A DNA stretch of 64,000 nucleotides, taken from Fallopia convolvulus. Lineage: Eukaryota > Streptophyta > Magnoliopsida > Caryophyllales > Polygonaceae. Position 1 is the first letter of the stretch, and each line of letters opens with the position of its first letter. The stretch covers positions 38,159,106-38,223,105 of the forward strand of contig OZ024720.1 in the NCBI GenBank assembly GCA_964016875.1. Reading direction: 5' to 3'. This document shows positions 49,370 through 60,600 of the stretch, one piece after another. The notes beneath the pieces were generated by a model. The model made no database searches, was not told where the DNA came from, and was given only the letters and a program-made list of their open reading frames with translations. Both the position numbers and the translations under genes were made by a program.

Positions 49370-49374
49370 ATGTG
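49370..49374 (+). other. Target-site duplication, left copy (ATGTG)
   Basis: ATGTG sits directly before the LTR's TGATAG and is repeated at 54921-54925 directly after its final CTCATCA. Removing the element and one copy restores a normal satellite monomer (TAGAATGTGCTTATTGG). Confidence 0.95.
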
Positions 49375-50605
49375 TGATAGCTTGCATATAGGAGTAGTTT
49401 AGATGCATGTTTTATATAAGTTTTAGTTGAGTTTAGGTTAGTTTTTATGTAGTTTTCAGGTTTTTGTATTGTCGGGTATTACGCGCTGGTTTGCTCGGTT
49501 TTACAGGTTTTTAGGTTGAGGAGCAACATCTGGGCGAGTGCAGATGGACCATGGTGGTGGTGGACGAGTCAAGCAAGCTAAGGAAGCTAGGACATGCTAG
49601 GAGAAGAGCCAAGAGAAGAAAGAACCGAGCCAAGCCAAGAACCAACGGCGCGGGATCGAAGCCGCGTACTAACCCGCGCATTCCCAACTGGGTGCCAATT
49701 TGCGGGGAGGCAAATGCGCGGCCGCGCAATATGGTGCCAAGCCGCGCAATCTGGCGTTTCTCACGGACGATGGACTTGGGCCGAGATTTGGTTTTTGGGC
49801 TTTGGTGATTGATTTTATGGGCTTATGATTTCCGAGTATATGTGTTTAAGATAGAGTATGAGGGATATTTTTAGAGACATATAAATACTTTATGTTAGTT
49901 TATTTTTAGAGAACTTTTGATCAACTTTGGAGGCTAGGGTTTCTTTGCAGAGAATTTTCTCAAAGGAGCAATCTTTGAACCTCTTGTAAGTTTGATTTTA
50001 TTTTCATTATGCATTGCTAATTTCCTTCGTGTTTGACTAGTTATTGAAATCATAGATTGCATAATATTGTGAGGTTTGATTGATTCTCATCAACTTGAAT
50101 AGGTTTTATTCTCTGTGCTTAATTGAATCAGAATTATTCTAGGGTTTTGTTAGATTAGCTACCTAATAGAATTTCTAGGTTAATTTACAACTAATCTGAT
50201 CAAGTCCCGTTCGGGATTGATTAGATAAAGTAGCAAATATAATTGTTTGGACATGTTCGGGCTATTCAGTTGTAGAGGGAATAAACCACAAATAACTTGA
50301 TTAGTTGTTTGCGTTGAGTATTTGTTTCTATCGATACTTTGGACTTAAAGCTGTCGTTTAATTGAATCTAGACGTTGTTCTAGGTTGTTTGATGATTAGG
50401 GTTGTTCAGACTGTTAGCTCTTTCAACTAAATATAAAGTTTTTGATAATAATCCACGACGGACTATTCAAGGGAATTGAGAATCAGGAGAATCGATGATC
50501 AATAAGCATATCTATGATGGATTTAACTAGTTGAACATATTTCTCTCATATATATTTACAATCAACTTTTGCATTCATAGTTAGTTTTATTATTGCATAC
50601 TAGGT
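49375..50605 (+). repeat. 5' LTR of second Athila-like element, 3'-truncated (1231 of 1391 bp)
   Basis: It matches 53530-54760 over its whole length and stops at CATACTAGGT, where the 3' LTR goes on for 160 bp. It carries a GC-rich segment at about 49645-49760 with the 14-bp palindrome TGCGCGGCCGCGCA at 49715-49728 and repeated CCGCGCAAT. The short ORFs in this part look like by-products of that GC-rich segment. Confidence 0.92.
49880..49887 (+). promoter_or_regulatory. Probable LTR TATA box (5' LTR)
   Basis: TATAAATA lies about 505 bp into the LTR and is conserved in the 3' LTR at 54036-54043 while surrounding bases differ. This position suits a U3/R border. Confidence 0.6.
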
Positions 50606-50613
50606 TGATATAA

Positions 50614-52070
50614 ATGGCTCCGAAAAGAAGTAGAAGAGATACTGCATCATCATCCCGAGCCGCTTATGCTCCCCCTGTTGTGGTGGGAGAAAATACCCAA
50701 GAAACTTTTGGGATCAGTTTGGCAAAGAACAATCATGTGATCAGATTTGAGCTTCTGAAGGATAGGAAATGGGCAGCAACCAGGTTCATTGACTGGAACC
50801 TGAAGAATGAGATCGGAATTGCTCATCTGTTGAATGAGATAGGGGCGCCTCTACGAATGGGCGAGTTCTTGAAGATGTGTGAACCAACTTACAAGGGGTT
50901 AACACTGAAGTTTCTGAGTACCTTGTCCATTGATTTCAGAAGAGAAGGGGATATTAAGTTCTGGCTCGGAGGTGTCAGGAGGAAGATGACCTTGAAAGAG
51001 GTCAACCAGGCATTTGGGTTCCTTCATATTTATGATAATGATGTCGTGCTTACTGAGAATGGTGCTACATGGGCTGATAAACATTTCTAGAGAGCCATAA
51101 CAGGGAGAAGAACTTATAACCCAACCCAAAAAAAGGCTTCCCCCATCACTCATCCTGCCATCAAAGTTTTTCAACGATTTATTTCTGGTAGCATGAATGG
51201 ATGGGGTGAAGGTGGAAACAATTGCCCAAAGAAAGGTGTGGTTGTATTGGCTGCTTTGTTGAAAGTAAAAAGGGTGTCCTATATTTCTACAGGAACTCCT
51301 ACTATTGGGTGCTTGGGGATTTTGGGCGAGCAATGAAGCTTCCTGATGGGAGCCGAGTCAAGATTGCAAGCAGCCTGGTTAACTGGTACATTGAAGCCCG
51401 GGATGGAGATTTGGATGTGACTACTGTCAGGGGCCCAGTTAGGGGTAAAAATAAGGCCGCTATTATTGTTGAGGAGTCTGAAGAGGAGGAAATGGATGAG
51501 GATTTCACCATGGCTGAGGAAGAAGAAGAAGAGGAAGAGGAAGAGTCCGCTGAAGCTGTAGACACAGAGGAGGAGGAGGAGGAGTCTGAGGAGGATACCC
51601 AACAACGACAATCTGTACTTGTTGGAGGTGATCATCAGTATTCTGATACCCAATACAGCCAGATGATGGAGATGATGAGACAGATACAGCTGGAGAACAC
51701 GCAGCGCTACAAAAGTATGACGTCTCACATCGATCAGGGCTTCCAGAACATGTGAGGTTATGTGGATCAGAGGTTCACATCATATCAGACTCATCAGGCT
51801 CAACAGCTTGCTACTTTTCAGGCCCGCCATGATGAGCAGTTCAGATTGCTCAACACTAGATTGGATGGCTGAAGTTCAGCGGGTTATCCTCCTCATCAGT
51901 CTTATCCGTAGTACGCCTTTCCAGATCCACCGTATCCTCAGTTCCCACCATATCAGCCACCACCAGCTCAAGAGATTCCACCATACTATCCACCGCAGCC
52001 AGAGGTTCATCCGGAGTACCAACCACCACCACCACAAGATTTTCCGCCCTATTACCCGCCAAACAACTAG
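50614..52070 (+). pseudogene. Degenerate Athila ORF1-like (putative plant transposon protein) gene
   Basis: It starts at ATG 50614, eight bases after the LTR break. The first 158 codons carry a basic Ser/Arg/Lys start and a conserved-looking block (RFIDWNLKNEIGIAHLLNEIG, then PTYKGLTLKFLSTLSI) that recalls the N-terminal region of Athila ORF1 and 'putative plant transposon' proteins. The frame is broken by TAG at 51088, a frameshift between about 51240 and 51340, TGA at 51753, TGA at 51870 and TAG at 51909. The second frame encodes a Glu-rich acidic run (about 51470-51600), a Gln/Met-rich likely coiled coil, then a Pro/Tyr/Gln-rich tail ending at TAG 52068-52070. The role is unknown, perhaps Gag-like. 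It is surely inactive. Confidence 0.75.
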
Positions 52071-53514
52071 GTTCTGTGAGTTTTTCTCTTTCCTTTACCT
52101 TTTTACTATACTTTAGGGACAAAGTATGTTTTAAGCATGGGGGAAGGGAATTACTTGTTTGCATTGCATATAGTTGCATTAGTTTAGGCCATGTTTAAAA
52201 TCTTTGCATGCATTGATTAAAATTCTGAAAAATGAAAAAAAAATTAGAAAAATTTGAAAAAATAAAAAAATATTGCATTTACGTTCTTATTTCCCCATTG
52301 TTTGATTCCTCTTGTGTTTCTAAGTTAAGTATAAGTTCTAACCCATGATTTGCATGATTTACTGAATTGGATATGATATAAGCATGATCGTTGATTAAAT
52401 GACTTGATTATAGGGTGGAGCATGTATTTAGCTTGAGTATTTGATTCATTTTGAAGTTCTAGACAAAACAATTAGCCTTGTGAAATTTGATTTTTAGCCT
52501 TTCATGATATATTTGTTCTTTACATTCTTAAGTGTATCACCATGATTATCTAGCTCTAGAACTTGCGTTAATACTCTATTTTAAGGCTGCTTTATATGAT
52601 TGAATGCATGACATTAAAGTGATTGAGGCAATGTTTCTTTATATCCTATTATTTCCCTTCCTACCCTACAAGATCCATGTTTTTGACACCCCACTTATTT
52701 GAGCCTTAAGCCTACTTTATTAGCTCCACAAAATGATCCATAGCCGAAAAAGCTTGACCCATAATCTGGGATTTAGGACTTTAGGTTTTGGTTGTATTGT
52801 GTGAGTTATGTATAAGTATGGGGGAGTTGTATGTAAAAGTGGTAGAAAAAGAGGAAATAAAACTCATGTGTTCAAAGTGAAAAAAAATGAAGATGAAGTT
52901 TGTTGCAAAATAAGCAAAAGAAAAAGTGCTTAAATGTTATTAGTCTTCATTAAGCAAAGCATGTAAGAGTTGAAAAGAGGCAAAGAAAAGAGAAAGAAAA
53001 AAAGAGAAGCAAAGTGCTTTAATGTAATTGTAATGAGTTGGTAGAAAGAAGTTTGGAGGAAGTTGAAAAAAAAAAGTGTAAATTTTGGGTTTAGGATTAG
53101 TTCTTTATCCCGGATTTAGCACCACATGCCAAATGTTATCCCTTCCAAATTTCTCTTTACCTTGGCCCCATTACAAGCCGGAAAAAGACCTCATGATTTT
53201 TGTTATGTATTTGATCCCCAGCGGTGGAGATTTAGAACTCTGATGCAAGCATATGGTAGTCTAGTTTTCATGGTTGATTTTGAGTGAAACACATACCCTT
53301 TATACACTTGAGTGCTGAGTGCAAAACACAATTTCCTCGGTGAGGTCTAGAATGGATGAATGGTCTTTACTTGTGTCTAGTCATAATGCATGCTGAGAAG
53401 TCTTGGTTGAGTTTTTAATTATATGTGAAATGTTTGTTTGACTTGAGATGGATGTAAGATTGCATTTCTATGGTGTGATTGGATTTATGTCTTGCTTGAG
53501 GACAAGCAAGGGTT
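52071..53514 (+). other. Untranslated region of second Athila-like element
   Basis: No ORF of note. Near its start lies AAGCATGGGGGAAGGG (52133-52148), an internal polypurine-like run followed by an A-rich stretch (52225-52275). A/G-rich simple sequence covers about 52900-53070. At 53494-53510 is GCTTGAGGACAAGCAAG, identical to 3796-3812. The order of these landmarks parallels 2089-3815 in the first element. Confidence 0.75.
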
Positions 53515-53529
53515 AAGCATGGGGGAATT
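53515..53529 (+). other. Polypurine tract next to 3' LTR, second Athila-like element
   Basis: The AAGCATGGGGGAA run ends at the TGATAG of the 3' LTR and is the expected plus-strand primer site. Confidence 0.8.
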
Positions 53530-54920
53530 TGATAGCTTGCATATAGGAGTAGTTTAGATGCATGTTTTATATATGTTTTAGTTGAGTTTAGGTTAGTTTT
53601 TATGTAGTTTTTAGGTTTTTGTATTGTCGGGTATTATGCGCTGGTTTGCTCGGTTTTGCAGTTTTTTATGTTCAGAAGCAACAACAGGGCGAGTGCAGAT
53701 GGACCATGGTGGTGGTGGACGAGTCAAGCAAGCTAAGGAAGCTAGGACATGCTAGGAGAAGAGCCAAGAGAAGAAAGAACCAAGCCAAGCCAAGAACCAA
53801 GGGCGCGGGATTGAAGCCGCGTACTAACCCGCGCATTCCCAACTAGGTGCCAATTGCGCGGTGAGGCAAATGCGCGGCCGCGTAATATGGTGCCAAGCCG
53901 CACAATCTGGCGTTTCTCACGGACGATGGACTTGGGCCGAGATTTGGTTTTTGGGCTTTGGTGATTGATTTTATGGGCTTATGATTTCCGAGTATATGTG
54001 TTTAAGATAGAGTACGAGGGATATTTTTAGAGACATATAAATACTTTATGTTATTTTATTTTTAGAGAACTTTTGATCAACTTTGGAGGCTAGGCTTTCT
54101 TTGGAGAGAGTTTTCTCAAAGGAGCAATCTTTGAACCTCTTGTAAGTTTGATTTTATTTTAATTATGCATTGCTAATTTCCTTTGTGTTTTACTAGTTAT
54201 TGAAATCATAGATTGCATAATATTGTGAGGTTTGATTGATTCTCATCAACTTGAATAGGTTTTATTCTCTGTGCTTAATTGAATTAGAATTATTCTAGGG
54301 TTTTGTTAGATTAGCTACCTAATAGAATTTCTAGGTTAATTTACAACTAATCTGATCAAGTCCCGTTCAGATTGATTAGATAAAGTAGCAACTATAATTG
54401 TTTGGACCCGTTCGGGCTATTCAGTTGTAGAGGGAATAAACCACAGATAACTTGATTAGCTGTTTGCGTTGAGTATTTGTTTCTATCGATACTTTGGACT
54501 TAAAGCTGTCGTTTAATTGAATCTAGGGGTTGTTCAAGGTTGTTAGATGATAAGGGTTGTTCAGACTGTTAGCTCTGTCAACTAAATATAAAGTTTTGGA
54601 TAATAATCCAAGATATATTATTCAAGGGAATTGAGAATCTGGAGAATCGATGATCAATAAGCATATCTATGATGGATTTAACTAGTTGAACATATTTCTC
54701 TCATATATATTTACAATCAACTTTTGCATTCATAGTTAGCTTTATTATTGCATACTAGGTGAGATTAATCATTCCAATAAAAACCCATATTAGTTACTTG
54801 GCACTTAAGTAATAACATACATACACGAGTCTCAGTGGGATCGACCCTTGCTTACCATTCTACTCGGATTGGTTAAGTTAGGATTCTTTTATAGGTAAAC
54901 GACTGAAAAATACCTCATCA
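53530..54920 (+). repeat. 3' LTR of second Athila-like element, complete (1391 bp)
   Basis: It runs from TGATAGCTTGC to CTCATCA with the target duplication after it. Many differences from the 5' LTR are C-to-T or G-to-A at CpG, for example GCGTAAT against GCGCAAT and CCGCACAAT against CCGCGCAAT. The last 160 bp (54761-54920) has no partner in the 5' LTR and begins GTGAGATT just after ACTAG. Confidence 0.93.
54036..54043 (+). promoter_or_regulatory. Probable LTR TATA box (3' LTR)
   Basis: TATAAATA occupies the same LTR position as 49880-49887. If active it would drive transcription outward into array C. Confidence 0.5.
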
Positions 54921-54925
54921 ATGTG
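54921..54925 (+). other. Target-site duplication, right copy (ATGTG)
   Basis: This is an exact copy of 49370-49374 and the first bases of the resumed satellite monomer. Confidence 0.95.
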
Positions 54926-57900
54926 CTTATTGGCTTGATACTATCCTCATTCTTTATGCTTATGCCTAGATGTCGTTAATGTTCGCACGTTTTTTCTTCT
55001 TTTGCCTTTAAAATCTCTTGTGAACTAACATTCTACGCCAAGTGTTCGATTAAATGTCCATGTAAATGACACTCCTAAATGTGGCATTCGGTTTCTAGGT
55101 TCGAATTTATGATTTTATTCGATCGGTCTTGATTTTGTAGTGCAGAATTTGTTTATTTGCTTGATACTATCCTCATTCCTTATGCTTATGCCTAGATGTC
55201 TAATGTGCATTTGTTTTTTCTCCTTTTGCCTTTAAAATTACTTGTGATCTAACATTGCACGCCAAGTGTTTGATGAAATGTCCATGTAAATGTCAATCCT
55301 AAAAGTGGCATTCGGTTTCTAGTTTCGAATTTATGCTTTTATTCGATCGGTCTTGATTTTGTAGTGTAGAATGTGCTTATTGGCATGATAATATCCTTTT
55401 TTTAATGGTTATGCCTAGATGTCTTTAAAGTTCACATGTTTTTTCTCCTTTTACCTTTATAAAATGACTTGTGATCTAACATTGCACGCCAAGTGTTTGA
55501 TGAAATGTCCATGTAGATGTCAATCCTAAAAGTGGCATTCGGTTTCTAGTATCGAATTTATGCTTTTATTCGATCGGTCTTGATTTGGTAGCGTACAATG
55601 TGCTTATTAGCTTGTTACTATCCTTATTCTTTATGCTTATGCCTAGATATCTTTAATGTTCACTTGTTTTTTCTCCTTTTACCTTTAAAATGACTTGTGA
55701 TCTAACATTGCACGACATGTGTTTGATAAAATGTCCATGTTAAAGTCAATCCTAAAAGTGGCATTCGATTTCTTGGTTCGAGTTTATGCTTTTATTCGAT
55801 CAGACTTGATTTTGTAGCGTAGAATGTGCTTATTGGCTTGATACCATCCTCATTCTTTATGCTTACGCCTAGATGTCGTTAATGTTCACATGTTTTTTCT
55901 TCTTTTGCCTTTAAAATCTCTTGTGAACTAACAAAGCCAAGTGTTCGAAGAAATGTCCATGTAAATGACACTCCTAAATGTGGCATTCGGTTTCTTGGTT
56001 TGAATTTATGATTTTATTCGATCGGTCTTGATTTTGTAGTGCAGAATTTGTTTATTTACTTGATACTATCCTCATTCCTTATGCTTATGCCTAGATGTCT
56101 AAAGTTCATTTAGTTTTTCTCCTTTTGCATTTAAAATTACTTGTGATCTAACATTGCACGCCAAGTGTTTGATGAAATGTCCATGAAAATGTCAATCCTA
56201 AAAGTGGCATTCGGATTCTAGTTTCGAATTTATGCTTTTATTCGATCGGTATTGATTTTGTAGTGTAGAATGTGCTTATTGGCATGATAATATCCTTTTT
56301 TTAATGGTTATGCCTAGATGTCTTTAAAGTTCACTTGTTTTTTCTCCTTTTGCCTTTATAAAATGACTTGTAATCTAACATTGCACGCCAAGTGTTTGAT
56401 GAAATGTCCATGTAAATGTCAATCCTAAAAAGTGGCATTCTGTTTCTAGTTTCGAATTTATGCTTTTATTCGATCGGTCTAGATATGGTAGCGTAGAATG
56501 TGCTTATTAGCTGGTTACTATCCTTATTCTTTATGCTTATGCCTAGATATCTTTAAAGTTCACTTGTTTTTTCTCCTTTTACCTTTAAAATGACTTATGA
56601 TCTAACAGTGCACGACATGTGTGTGATGAAATGTCCATGTTAAAGTCAATCCTAAAAGTGGAATTCGATTTCTTGGTTCGAGTTTATGCTTTTATTCGAT
56701 CGGACTTGATTTTGGAGCGTAGAATGTGCTTATTGGCTTGATACTATCCTCATTCTTTATGATTATGCCTAGATGTCATTAATGTTCACATGGTTTTTCT
56801 TCTTTTGCCTTTAAAATCGCTTATGAACTAACATTTCACGCCAAGTGTTCGATGAAATGTCCATGTAAATGTCAATCCTAAAAGTGGCATTCAGTTTCTA
56901 GTTTCAAATTTATGCTTTTATTCGATCGGTCTTGATTTTGTAGTGTAGAATGTGCTCATTGGCATGATAATATCCTTTTTCTTTATGCTTATGCCTAGAT
57001 GTCTTTAAAGTTCACTTATTTTTTCTCCTTTTGCCTGTATAAAATGACTTGTGATCTAACATTGCACGACAAGTGATTGATGAAATGTCCATGTAAATGT
57101 CAATCCTAAAAGTGGCATTCGGTTTCTAGTTTCGAATTTATGCTTTTATTCGACCGGTCTTGATTTTGTAGCGTAGAATATGCTTATTGGCTTGATACTA
57201 TCCTCATTCTTTATGCTTATGCCTAGATGTCGTTAAAGTTTACTTGTTTTTTCTCCTTTGGCCTTTAAATCCACTTGTGATCTAACATTGCAATCGAAGT
57301 GTTCGATGAAATGTCGATGTAAATGACACTCCTAAATGTGGCATTCGGTTTCTAGGCTCAAATTTATGCTTTTATTCGATCAGTCTCGATTTTGTAGTGG
57401 AGAATATGCTTATTTGCTTGATACTATCCTCGTTCTTTATGCTTATACCTAGATGTTTTCAAAGAACAATTGTTTTTTCTCCTTTTGCCTTTAAAATGAC
57501 TTGTGATCGAACATTGCACGACAAGTGTTCAATGAAGTGTCCAATTAAATGTCGCTCCTAAGGTTTGTGTTTATGCTTTTATTAAATCGTTCTTGATTTT
57601 GAAGTGTAGACTGTGCTTATTGGCATGATATTATCCTCATTCTTTATGCTTAAGCTTAGATGTCTTTAAAGTTCACTTTTCTTTTCTCCTTTTGCCATTA
57701 AAATGACTTTTGATCTAACTTTGCACACCAAGTGTTTGATGAAATGTCCATGTAAATGTCACACTCCTAAATGTGGCATTTGATTTCTAGGTCCGAATTT
57801 ATGCTTTTATTTAATCAGTCATGATTTTATAGTGTAGAATGCGCTTATTGGCTTTATAATATCCTTATTCTTTATGCTTATGCCTAGATGACTTTAAGTT

Positions 57901-58884
57901 CACTTGTTTTTTCTACTTTTGGCTTTAAAAATATGAGTTATGATCTAACATTGCACGCCAACTGTTCGATGAAATCTCCATGTAAATGTCAGTCCTAAAT
58001 GTGGCATTCGGTTTCTAGGTTCAAATTTATGCTTTTATTCGATCTGTCTCGATTTTGTAGTGCAGAATATGCTTATTTGCTTCATACTATGCTCATTCTT
58101 TACGCTTATGCCTAGAGGTTTTCAAAGTTTACTTGTTTTTTCTCCTTTTGCCCGTAAAATTACTTGTGAACTAACATTGCACGACATGTGTTCGATGAAA
58201 TGTCAAAGTAAATGTCGCTTCTAAAATTGGAATTCTGAAACTTTTTTCGAATTTATGATTTTATTCGATTGTTCTTGATTTTGTTGTGCAGAATGTGCTT
58301 ATTGGCTTTATACTATCCTCATTCTGTATGCTTATGCCTAGCTGTCTTTAAAGTTCATTTGTTTTTTCTCCTTTTGCCTTTAAAATTTCTTATGAGCTAA
58401 CATTGCACGCCAAGTGTTTGATGAAATGTCCATGTAAATGTCAATCCTAAAAGTGGCATTCGGTTTCTAGTTTCGAATTTATGCTTTTATTCGATCGGTC
58501 TTTATTTGTTAGCGTAGAATGTGCTTATTAGCTTGTTACTATCCTTATTCTATATGCTTATGCCTAGATATCTTTAAAGTTCACTTGTTTTTTCTCCTTT
58601 TACCATTAAAATGACTTGTGATCTAACATTGCACGACATGTGTTTGATGTAATGTCCATGTTAAAGTCAATCCTAAAAGTGGCATTCGATTTCTTGGTTC
58701 GAGTTTATGCTTTTATTCGATCGATCTTGATTTTGTAGCGTAGAATGTGCTTATTGGCTTGTTACTATCCTCATTCTTTATGCTTATGCCTAGATGTCGT
58801 TAATGTTCACATGTTTTTTCTTCTTTTGCCTTTAAAATCGCTTGTGAACTAACATTGCACGCCAAGTGTTCGATGAAATGTCCA
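54926..58884 (+). repeat. Satellite array C, left part
   Basis: About 17-18 monomers continue the unit interrupted at 49369. A sub-family with TAATGGTTATGCC (55400, 56303) and one with GAATGCGCTTATTGGCTTTATAAT (57837) are present. The latter recurs at 59627, 1790 bp (eight monomers) away. Confidence 0.94.
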
Positions 58885-59767
58885 TGTAAATGACACTCCT
58901 AAATGTGGCATTCGGTTTCTAGTTTCGAATTTATGCTTTTATTCGATCGGTATTGATTTTGTAGTGTAGAATGTGCTTATTGCATGATAATATCCTTTTT
59001 CTTTATGCGTATGCCTAGTTGTCTTTAAAGTTCACTTGTTTTTTCTCCTTTGGCGTTTAAATTCACTTGTGATCTAACATTGCAAGCCAAGTGTTTGATG
59101 AAATGTCCATGTAAATGACACTCCTAAATGTGGTATTCGGTTTCTAGGTTCAAATTTATGCTTTTATTCGATCAGTCTCGATTTTGTAGTGGAGAATATG
59201 CTTATTTGCTTGATACTATCCTCGTTCTTTATGCTTATGCCTAGATGTTTTCGAAGATCAATTGTTTTTTCTCCTTTTGCCTTTAAAATGACTTGTGATC
59301 TAACATTGCGCGACAAGTGTTCAATGAAGTGTCCAATTAAATGTCGCTCCTAAAGTTTGAGTTTATGCTTTTATTAAATCGTTCTTGATTTTGTAGTGTA
59401 GACTGTGCTTATTGGCTTGATACTATCCTCATTCTTTATGCTTAAGCTTAGATGTCTTTAAAGTTCACTTGTCTTTTCTCCTTTTGCCATTAAAATGACT
59501 TTTGATCTAACTTTGCACACCAAGTGTTTGATGAAATGTCCATGTAAATGTCACTCCTAAATGTGGCTTTTGATTTCTAGGTTCGAATTTATGCTTTTAT
59601 TTAAACAGTCATGATTTTATAGTGTAGAATGCGCTTATTGGCTTTATAATATCCTTATTCTTTATGCTTATGCCTAGATGACTTTAAGTTCACTTGTTTT
59701 TTCTCCTTTTGGCTTTAAAATCACTTGTGATCAAACATTGCAAGCCAAGTGTTTGATGAAATGTCGA
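58885..59767 (+). repeat. 883-bp tandem duplication of satellite, copy 1 (~4 monomers)
   Basis: Variants GGTATTGATT (58949), ATTGCATGATAATATCC, GCGTATGCCTAG and CATTGCGCGACAAG recur 883 bp to the right. By eye the copies are nearly identical between about 58926 and 59714. Confidence 0.9.
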
Positions 59768-60600
59768 TGTAAATGACACTCCTAAATGTGGCATTCGGTT
59801 TCTAGTTTCGAATTTATGCTTTTATTCGATCGGTATTGATTTTGTAGTGTAGAATGTGCTTATTGCATGATAATATCCTTTTTCTTTATGCGTATGCCTA
59901 GTTGTCTTTAAAGTTCACTTGTTTTTTCTCCTTTGGCGTTTAAATTCACTTGTGATCTAACATTGCAAGCCAAGTGTTTGATGAAATGTCCATGTAAATG
60001 ACACTCCTAAATGTGGTATTCGGTTTCTAGGTTCAAATTTATGCTTTTATTCGATCAGTCTCGATTTTGTAGTGGAGAATATGCTTATTTGCTTGATACT
60101 ATCCTCGTTCTTTATGCTTATGCCTAGATGTTTTCGAAGATCAATTGTTTTTTCTCCTTTTGCCTTTAAAATGACTTGTGATCTAACATTGCGCGACAAG
60201 TGTTCAATGAAGTGTCCAATTAAATGTCGCTCCTAAAGTTTGAGTTTATGCTTTTATTAAATCGTTCTTGATTTTGTAGTGTAGACTGTGCTTATTGGCT
60301 TGATACTATCCTCATTCTTTATGCTTAAGCTTAGATGTCTTTAAAGTTCACTTGTCTTTTCTCCTTTTGCCATTAAAATGACTTTTGATCTAACTTTGCA
60401 CACCAAGTGTTTGATGAAATGTCCATGTAAATGTCACTCCTAAATGTGGCTTTTGATTTCTAGGTTCGAATTTATGCTTTTATTTAAACAGTCATGATTT
60501 TATAGTGTAGAATGCGCTTATTGGCTTTATAATATCCTTATTCTTTATGCTTATGCCTAGATGACTTTAAGTTCACTTGTTTTTTCTCCTTTTGGCTTTA
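59768..60600 (+). repeat. 883-bp tandem duplication of satellite, copy 2
   Basis: It repeats 58885-59715 in the same order. GAATGCGC is at 60510 against 59627. The copies part near TTTTGGCTTTAAAA, where the second goes into an AATATGAGC variant. Confidence 0.9.

Larger units (their letters stand above)
49375..54920 (+). mobile_element. Non-autonomous Athila-like LTR retrotransposon (5546 bp) with intact target duplication
   Basis: The element consists of a 5' LTR (49375-50605, missing its last 160 bp), a broken ORF1-like gene (50614-52070), an untranslated region, a polypurine tract (53515-53529) and a complete 3' LTR (53530-54920). It begins TGATAG and ends CTCATCA. No protease, reverse transcriptase or integrase is present. 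The first 1231 bp of the two LTRs differ at roughly 50 sites (about 4%), so it is clearly older than the minus-strand element. The primer binding site is absent because the sequence between LTR position 1231 and the ORF has been lost. Confidence 0.93.

Noticed and set aside
49551..49812. Basic Arg/Lys-rich ORFs in the LTR of the second Athila-like element (also 53619-53846)
   Set aside because: They lie in a GC-rich LTR segment upstream of the TATA box, differ in frame between the two LTRs and end at random stops.
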